Source: Chitinophagaceae bacterium UBA2375 (GTDB lineage Bacteria; Bacteroidota; Bacteroidia; Chitinophagales; Chitinophagaceae). From it: DNA of 64,000 nt. Shown here one piece after another: positions 59,800-64,000 of the stretch. How positions within the stretch are numbered: position 1 is the stretch's first letter; each line of letters begins with the position of its first letter. Position numbers and translations under genes: made by a program. The stretch spans positions 63,001 through 127,000 of the forward strand of contig DDTB01000030.1 of NCBI GenBank assembly GCA_002343985.1, written 5' to 3'. The notes under the pieces are model-generated. The model worked only from the letters and a program-made list of their open reading frames with translations. It was not told where the DNA came from and ran no database searches.

Positions 59800-60390
59800 A
59801 TGGATACCCTGATTTTCGCCACCAATAACGAAAATAAAGTCCGCGAAATCCGCCACGCATTGAATAACCAGTTTCACATCATCAGCCTGAAGGAAGCCGG
59901 GATACTGGTGGATATCCCCGAACCACATGATACGTTGGAAGATAATGCCCGCGAGAAGTCGTTGGTCATTCACCAACTCACCGGCAAGGATTGTTTTAGT
60001 GAGGATACGGGTCTTGAAGTTGAGGCCCTGGATGGCGCGCCCGGCGTACTCAGCGCCAGGTACGCAGGCCCGGAACAGGATGCTTCAAAAAATATGGAAA
60101 AATTACTCAGCGCTTTGGAAGGTATAACCAACCGAAAAGCCAGGTTCCGAACCGTGATCTCCCTAATATACCATGGCAAAGAATACCAGTTTGAAGGAAT
60201 CTGCCCGGGTGTGATCCTGGATAAAAAGCAGGGTGAGCAGGGCTTTGGCTACGACCCGCTATTTATACCCGACGGGGCCGGTAAGAGTTTCGCAGACATG
60301 AGCATGGAAGAAAAAAATACATACAGCCACCGCAAAAAAGCTACGGCCAAATTAGCTGAATTTTTAATGACCCGGCATGGCAAGAATTAA
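59800..60390 (+). CDS. rdgB: XTP/dITP pyrophosphatase (RdgB/HAM1 family)
   Basis: A 196-residue house-cleaning enzyme that hydrolyses dITP, ITP and XTP to monophosphates, keeping deaminated purines out of DNA. Motifs: LIFATNNENKVREI, FSEDTGLEVEALDGAPGVLSARYAG, GFGYDPLFIPDGAGKSFADM and SHRKKATAKL. It sits 18 nt after the unrecognised gene and overlaps the thioesterase start by 14 nt, so the three probably form one operon. Confidence 0.95.
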   Translation: MDTLIFATNNENKVREIRHALNNQFHIISLKEAGILVDIPEPHDTLEDNAREKSLVIHQLTGKDCFSEDTGLEVEALDGAPGVLSARYAGPEQDASKNMEKLLSALEGITNRKARFRTVISLIYHGKEYQFEGICPGVILDKKQGEQGFGYDPLFIPDGAGKSFADMSMEEKNTYSHRKKATAKLAEFLMTRHGKN

Positions 60391-60808
60391 AATTGATATA
60401 CAAGGAAAACTTTTGGGAACAGTGTCCATACCTGTCCGCATCACCGACATCAACTATGGCAACCATCTTGGCAACGACGCGTTGGTCAGCCTTTTGCATG
60501 AGGCCCGGGTTTCCTGGTTAGCCACATTAGGGTTCACGGAATTGAATATTGAAGGCGCCAGCCTGATCCAGGGCGACCTTGCCGTGGAATACCTCAAGGA
60601 ATCATTTTACGGCGATGTGCTGAACATCAGCATCTATGCTTCAGAAATCAGCAGGGTTTCATTTGACTTGTTGTACCATGTGGAAACAACCCGGGGACAA
60701 GAAACCATCAGCATTGCGAAAGCGAAAACAGGATTGATTTGTTTTAATTACGAACAACGCAAAGTCATGGCCGTGCCGGCTGCGTTCCTTCCTGTACTTC
60801 AGCCATAA
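60377..60808 (+). CDS. Acyl-CoA thioesterase (hotdog fold, 4HBT/YbgC-like)
   Basis: A 143-residue hotdog-fold thioesterase. The active-site loop VRITDINYGNHLGNDALVSLLHEAR fits the family pattern D-x-x-Y-x-x-H-x-x-N, and VEYLKESFYGDVLNISI and VSFDLLYHVE are typical strands. It hydrolyses an acyl-CoA of unknown chain length, likely as a dimer or tetramer. The start overlaps rdgB by 14 nt. It is convergent with aroE, with a single base between their stops. Confidence 0.85.
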   Translation: MARIKIDIQGKLLGTVSIPVRITDINYGNHLGNDALVSLLHEARVSWLATLGFTELNIEGASLIQGDLAVEYLKESFYGDVLNISIYASEISRVSFDLLYHVETTRGQETISIAKAKTGLICFNYEQRKVMAVPAAFLPVLQP

Positions 60809-60809
60809 T

Positions 60810-61559
60810 TTATGTTGATTGCCATATCTCCCAGTTGGCTTCAGCCTGAATCAACAGCATCTCCATGCCATTCACAATGCCTGCGCCGCGATCCTTTCCT
60901 TTTTGTAAAAAAATGGTCATGGGCGGCTTATACACAAGGTCGTACAGCAAATGACCGGGGCCCAGGGCTTCATAAGGTAAATCCGGGTAAGTGTCCACCG
61001 CGGGCATCATACCCAAAGGCGTTGCATTGATGATGAGCCTGTAGTCCGAAACCAGGTCATGCGTGAGATCATTATATGTTAGTTGGCGGGGATCATTACC
61101 TGGTTTGCGGCTCACGACGAGGAAGGGTATCCCCAATTTTCCCAACACGTATTGTACCGCTTTAGACGCGCCGCCGCTGCCCAGCACCAGTGCATTTTTA
61201 TGATGTTGTTTGAGCAAGGGTTTGAGTGATTGTTCAAAGCCAAGTATATCTGTGTTATAGCCGATGGTTTCATCAGCACGAACCTTAATGCAATTGACCG
61301 CGCCCACGGCCACCGCATCTTCGTCTATGCGTGACAGGTAGTTCATCACCTGTTCCTTATACGGGATCGTCACTGCCAATCCCCGGAGATCCGGATTGGA
61401 TTGCAATAATGATGGAAAGGCTTTGATGCTTTTCAATGGAAAGAGCTCAAACCGGCAACCGGCCAGGCCTTCCCGTTGAAATTTTTCCGTAAAGTATTGC
61501 AGGGAAAAAGAATGCCCAAGGGGGTAACCGATGAGTCCGAACAATTTGCCCTGCTGCAT
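60810..61559 (-). CDS. aroE: Shikimate dehydrogenase
   Basis: A 249-residue NADP-dependent enzyme reducing 3-dehydroshikimate to shikimate. Seen: GYPLGHSFSLQYFTEKF with the substrate-binding Ser residues, GLAVTIPYKEQVM with the catalytic Lys, YNTDILGFEQSL with the Asp, the dinucleotide-binding VLGSGGASKAV, INATPLGMMP and GMEMLLIQAEANW with the late Gln. It lies 3 nt after the phosphosulfolactate synthase-like gene and is co-transcribed with it. Together with aroQ at 8.6 kb this gives two shikimate-pathway steps in one window. Confidence 0.95.
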   Translation of the reverse strand: MQQGKLFGLIGYPLGHSFSLQYFTEKFQREGLAGCRFELFPLKSIKAFPSLLQSNPDLRGLAVTIPYKEQVMNYLSRIDEDAVAVGAVNCIKVRADETIGYNTDILGFEQSLKPLLKQHHKNALVLGSGGASKAVQYVLGKLGIPFLVVSRKPGNDPRQLTYNDLTHDLVSDYRLIINATPLGMMPAVDTYPDLPYEALGPGHLLYDLVYKPPMTIFLQKGKDRGAGIVNGMEMLLIQAEANWEIWQST

Positions 61560-61562
61560 GGA

Positions 61563-62324
61563 TTATTTATTCAGGTAGAGATTAAACGTATCGCCGCGCA
61601 AGCCCACACGCATGGCCTCCAATGGCAGCACTTCCGATGGCGCGATATTACCGAGGTTTACATTGCAGCCGATGAGCTCGAGGAAATAGAGCTGCTGCGC
61701 TTTTTGGGGCGCTTCCCAGAGAATTTTTTCTTCCGGAATCTGTGTGAGGATCTCCTGCACCAGTCCTTCGCGCACCTCACCCGAACCCCTGTAAATACCT
61801 ACGTTTCCGGCCTCCCGGGCTTCCGCAATCACATACGTGGAACCGGCTTCGAGTTCAGCCTTCATCAATTCAATCCATTTATATGGTGGGATGATGTGCG
61901 CCGCATCCTTACTGCCCACTTCGCTTAATACAATGCCGTGCTTTGTGAGTTTTTCGATGTAGCCGCATTTTTCCGTGTGCGGAATGGTGATGGAGCCATC
62001 GCTGACTTCCATATACGACACGCCAAATTCCTTGCAGACATTGATATAATCATCAAACTGGTTGCGGATCAGAAAGGCTTCAAACAAAGTGCCGCCAAAA
62101 TAAACGGGCATATCATAGGAGCGGTATACTTCAAGTTTCTCTTTCAGGTTTGGGGTAACAAACGAAGTACCGAATCCCAGCTTCACCAGGTCAACATGGG
62201 GCTGGGCAATGCTCATAAAGTTCTTTACTTCCTGTACACTCAGCCCTTTATCCATCACCATGGTTATGCCATGTGACCTTGGTTTTGCACTGCGTTCAGG
62301 TATTTGCGAAAGGTTGAAATTCAT
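61563..62324 (-). CDS. comA: Phosphosulfolactate synthase-like protein (ComA family)
   Basis: A 253-residue TIM-barrel protein of the ComA/PSL-synthase family: SHGITMVMDKGLSVQEVKNF, HVDLVKLGFGTSFVTPNL, PVYFGGTLFEAFLIRNQFD, YMEVSDGSITIPHTEKCGYI, LSEVGSKDAAHIIPPYKW and WEAPQKAQQLYFLELIGCNVNLGNI. In methanogens ComA adds sulfite to phosphoenolpyruvate to make (R)-phosphosulfolactate for coenzyme M; Bacillus uses a homologue (YitD) for sulfolactate. A role here in cysteate or sulfonolipid synthesis is inference. Only this step is in the window. It heads the operon with aroE behind a -7 box inside a 10+10 bp dyad. Confidence 0.85.
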   Translation of the reverse strand: MNFNLSQIPERSAKPRSHGITMVMDKGLSVQEVKNFMSIAQPHVDLVKLGFGTSFVTPNLKEKLEVYRSYDMPVYFGGTLFEAFLIRNQFDDYINVCKEFGVSYMEVSDGSITIPHTEKCGYIEKLTKHGIVLSEVGSKDAAHIIPPYKWIELMKAELEAGSTYVIAEAREAGNVGIYRGSGEVREGLVQEILTQIPEEKILWEAPQKAQQLYFLELIGCNVNLGNIAPSEVLPLEAMRVGLRGDTFNLYLNK

Positions 62325-62328
62325 TGAT

Positions 62329-62368
62329 CTGACAATTTAATAACCTGCAAATATATTCAAATTGTCAG
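62329..62368. promoter_or_regulatory. Inverted repeat spanning the comA promoter
   Basis: CTGACAATTT (62329-62338) and AAATTGTCAG (62359-62368) are exact reverse complements separated by 20 bp. The dyad brackets the -7 box at 62348-62355 and begins 4 nt before the comA start codon, a natural operator position. Confidence 0.55.
62348..62355 (-). promoter_or_regulatory. -7 promoter box of comA-aroE
   Basis: Minus-strand TATATTTG, an exact TAnnTTTG match 23 nt before the comA start, in the centre of the dyad at 62329-62368. Confidence 0.55.
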
Positions 62369-62404
62369 CCAATTGATTAGGTGTGAGCCAAAATCATGGA
62401 AGCC

Positions 62405-63829
62405 TTATTTTTTTGTCTTCTTCTTTTTATGCCTGGCGATCACTTCCACCACTTGCTGGTTTTGCAACAATGAGGGGTTTATTTCGATGATGGTCTTGAT
62501 CAGTTTTGGGTTTACCTCCATGGCTTTATCGAGATACATCATCGCTTCTTTCGACTGGGCATTTTCCAGCATAAATAGCGCAATGAAATACAGGAAGAGT
62601 GGCTTGCCGTCTGTGTGTTCGAAAGCCATGAATGCGTATTCCAGTCCCTCCTCCATCATGTCGGCGGCATAGAGGCAGCGTAAGAATTCCGTCCATCCCG
62701 TCAGGTGCCTGGGCCTGATGCGAATGACATTGCCGAGGTATGTAATGGCTTCATCTATTTTGCCCATTTCCATGTAGCAACGTCCGAGCGCGAGGTTGTA
62801 TTCAGGCTGCATGATATGAATGCGTAAGGCGGTTTCCAGCGATTTTACCGCCGGGGTCCAGGAGCCTTCGTTCATATACGTACAGGCAATTTTATAATAC
62901 ATCTGGCTGTCATCGGGATTCAGGTGGCTGGCTTTTTTATAATAAAACCGGGCTTGGGCGAACTGTCCGATTTTATCATAGCAATGCCCGATCGCTTCAT
63001 ATATCACAGGTTCGGGCCTGTTCAGCTCCACCACTTTCTCCAACATCTCAATGGCATCCTTGTATTTACGCAGGCGGATGAAGGCGTCCCCCATATTTCG
63101 GTACGCGTAATCAAATTTTTCATCGATAGCTACAGCGTACTGGTAAGCATCGATTGATTTTTCATACAACTTCAATCCCTGGTAAGCCGCGCCCAGGTTG
63201 AACCAGGCGAGTTCATTAAAAGGATACTCATCGATAATGCGTTGATGGATCCGGATGCTTTCTTCATTTCGTCCTGTGAAATCTGTCCAGAAACAAATTT
63301 TATACAATGCCTCTTCATTGTTGGGGTCCTGCTCCAGGATTTCTTTCAGGCAATCAAAAAGTCGTTCAAAATTTTCATAATCATCATACACATCAGCCAG
63401 TTCAAAGAGCAGGTCAATTTTCTCATCTCCTTCCACATTGCGGATCGCATCCTCAAGCAAACGGGCAGCCTCTTCCTGCCTGTCGAGCGCGAGGTATGCA
63501 TCTGTTTTGAGTATATAAATATCGGTATCTGAACTATCGAATAATTCAGCCTGTTCCAGCACATCGAGCGCTTCCTGGTAATGGCGGAGGGTTATGAGTA
63601 AATCGGCTTTCCGGATCAGCAAATTCGCCGAGTATGGAAATTGGTCGATACCGGCAATAGCCGCGTCGAGCGCAGCCTGGTATTGTTCACGTTCATCGAA
63701 ATAATCGATGATGCGTTCGAACCCGTCTTCTTCGATGAAACTGTGGTGGCGCCCTGCTTTCAGGTTGGCATATTGCTGCAGCAGCTCCCTTAACTCCTCC
63801 CGATCCTGCCTGTATGGATTATTACTCAT
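62405..63829 (-). CDS. TPR-repeat protein
   Basis: A 474-residue, mainly helical cytosolic protein with at least nine tetratricopeptide repeats: YQAALDAAIAGIDQFPYSANL, YQEALDVLEQAELFDSSDTD, NEESIRIHQRIIDEYPFNEL, YEKSIDAYQYAVAIDEKFDY, YKDAIEMLEKVVELN, FAQARFYYKKASHLNPDDSQ, and IDEAITYLGNVIRIRPRH. The C-terminus is basic (ARHKKKKTKK). No enzymatic domain is seen; it is a protein-interaction scaffold of unknown partner. No exact -7 box is apparent in its upstream region, which it shares divergently with the gene starting at 63995. Confidence 0.85.
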   Translation of the reverse strand: MSNNPYRQDREELRELLQQYANLKAGRHHSFIEEDGFERIIDYFDEREQYQAALDAAIAGIDQFPYSANLLIRKADLLITLRHYQEALDVLEQAELFDSSDTDIYILKTDAYLALDRQEEAARLLEDAIRNVEGDEKIDLLFELADVYDDYENFERLFDCLKEILEQDPNNEEALYKICFWTDFTGRNEESIRIHQRIIDEYPFNELAWFNLGAAYQGLKLYEKSIDAYQYAVAIDEKFDYAYRNMGDAFIRLRKYKDAIEMLEKVVELNRPEPVIYEAIGHCYDKIGQFAQARFYYKKASHLNPDDSQMYYKIACTYMNEGSWTPAVKSLETALRIHIMQPEYNLALGRCYMEMGKIDEAITYLGNVIRIRPRHLTGWTEFLRCLYAADMMEEGLEYAFMAFEHTDGKPLFLYFIALFMLENAQSKEAMMYLDKAMEVNPKLIKTIIEINPSLLQNQQVVEVIARHKKKKTKK

Positions 63830-63862
63830 TTTCTATAGGTTTCCGTAAGTTATACTAAAAAT

Positions 63863-63883
63863 GGGAAAATGGCCACTTTTCCC
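63863..63883. promoter_or_regulatory. Hairpin in the TPR-gene upstream region
   Basis: GGGAAAA (63863-63869) and TTTTCCC (63877-63883) form a 7-bp perfect inverted repeat with a 7-nt spacer, followed on the plus strand by TGCTTTTTT. No plus-strand gene precedes it, so a terminator role is not obvious; it may lie in the leader or operator of the divergent TPR gene. Confidence 0.35.
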
Positions 63884-63966
63884 TGCTTTTTTACAAAAAT
63901 TACCGCTCATCAAAAAATTTGGAAATTTCACAGTGTTTAACATGGAAATTCCATAAAAATTTTTAT

Positions 63967-63974
63967 TATATTTG
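63967..63974 (+). promoter_or_regulatory. -7 promoter box of the gene starting at 63995
   Basis: TATATTTG, an exact TAnnTTTG match 20 nt before an ATG at 63995. Two copies of TGGAAATT (63920-63927 and 63943-63950) lie upstream. Confidence 0.5.
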
Positions 63975-63994
63975 TACAAGTTAACAGGGCAAAC

Positions 63995-64000
63995 ATGAAA
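63995..64000 (+). CDS. Probable start of a gene running off the window
   Basis: ATGAAA (Met-Lys) at the window end, 20 nt after an exact -7 box. Only two codons are visible, so nothing can be said about the product; Met-Lys is a common start of an exported protein. Confidence 0.4.

Overview
The window reads as a chromosomal segment of a Bacteroidota bacterium, most likely family Chitinophagaceae or a close relative (inference from protein content; no search was run). Pointers are the type IX secretion protein PorD, a protein with a T9SS-type C-terminal sorting domain, DUF4954, DUF4296, DUF4835 and DUF5689 proteins, a SusD-less TonB-dependent receptor, the Bacteroidota form of RpoZ, and many upstream copies of the Bacteroidota -7 promoter box TAnnTTTG. 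I see no tRNA, rRNA, CRISPR array, insertion sequence or prophage. The region looks like core genome with tight gene packing.

Layout. 1-2.9 kb: two DUF3857/transglutaminase-like proteins (the first cut by the window edge) and a small SET-domain protein. 2.9-8.6 kb: mgtE, glmS and a DUF4954 beta-helix protein. 8.6-10.1 kb: carA-aroQ. 10.2-14.1 kb: the alpha-type ribosomal operon infA-rpmJ-rpsM-rpsK-rpsD-rpoA-rplQ, without the secY/map/spc genes that usually precede it. 14.2-24.7 kb: a lipoprotein, an OmpA protein, tgt, a divergent glycosyltransferase with rsmG, an orphan NarL/LuxR response regulator, an M1-type peptidase, rsmI, purS, pssA and a pepP-like peptidase. 25-28.2 kb: pckA and a two-subunit CoA transferase. 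28.2-31.8 kb: an envelope/CoA operon bamD-rpoZ-coaBC-porD-DUF4296 running towards the CoA transferase. 32-38.4 kb: a large OmpA/TSP3 protein, a polyprenyl synthase, recJ and htpG.

38.5-46.3 kb holds the most interesting cluster: a TonB-dependent receptor, a DUF5689 (OB-like) lipoprotein and a secreted lamin-tail/Hydin/FN3 protein with a T9SS signal, divergent from a secreted endonuclease/exonuclease/phosphatase enzyme. I propose that it is a surface system for nucleic-acid or phosphate-ester capture. 46.3-54.6 kb: a PolB-type 3'-5' exonuclease, a small beta-barrel protein, an alpha/beta hydrolase, a MATE exporter and an MFS-HD-FUSC operon. 54.6-58.1 kb: the str genes rpsL-rpsG-fusA, in which fusA is separated from rpsG by a strong terminator, its own -7 box and a structured leader of about 210 nt. 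58.2-64 kb: ilvE, an unrecognised protein with a possible DNA polymerase III psi-like layout, rdgB, a thioesterase, aroE, a phosphosulfolactate synthase-like gene under a 10+10 bp dyad, a TPR protein, and the first two codons of a further gene.

The strongest non-coding signals are 13 exact TAnnTTTG boxes upstream of genes (four of them 5-13 nt from the start codon), nine intrinsic-terminator-like hairpins including one abutting the coaBC start, a six-copy heptamer repeat between rpoA and rplQ, structured spacers on both sides of rpsK, and a perfect 32-bp palindrome between ilvE and rpsL.
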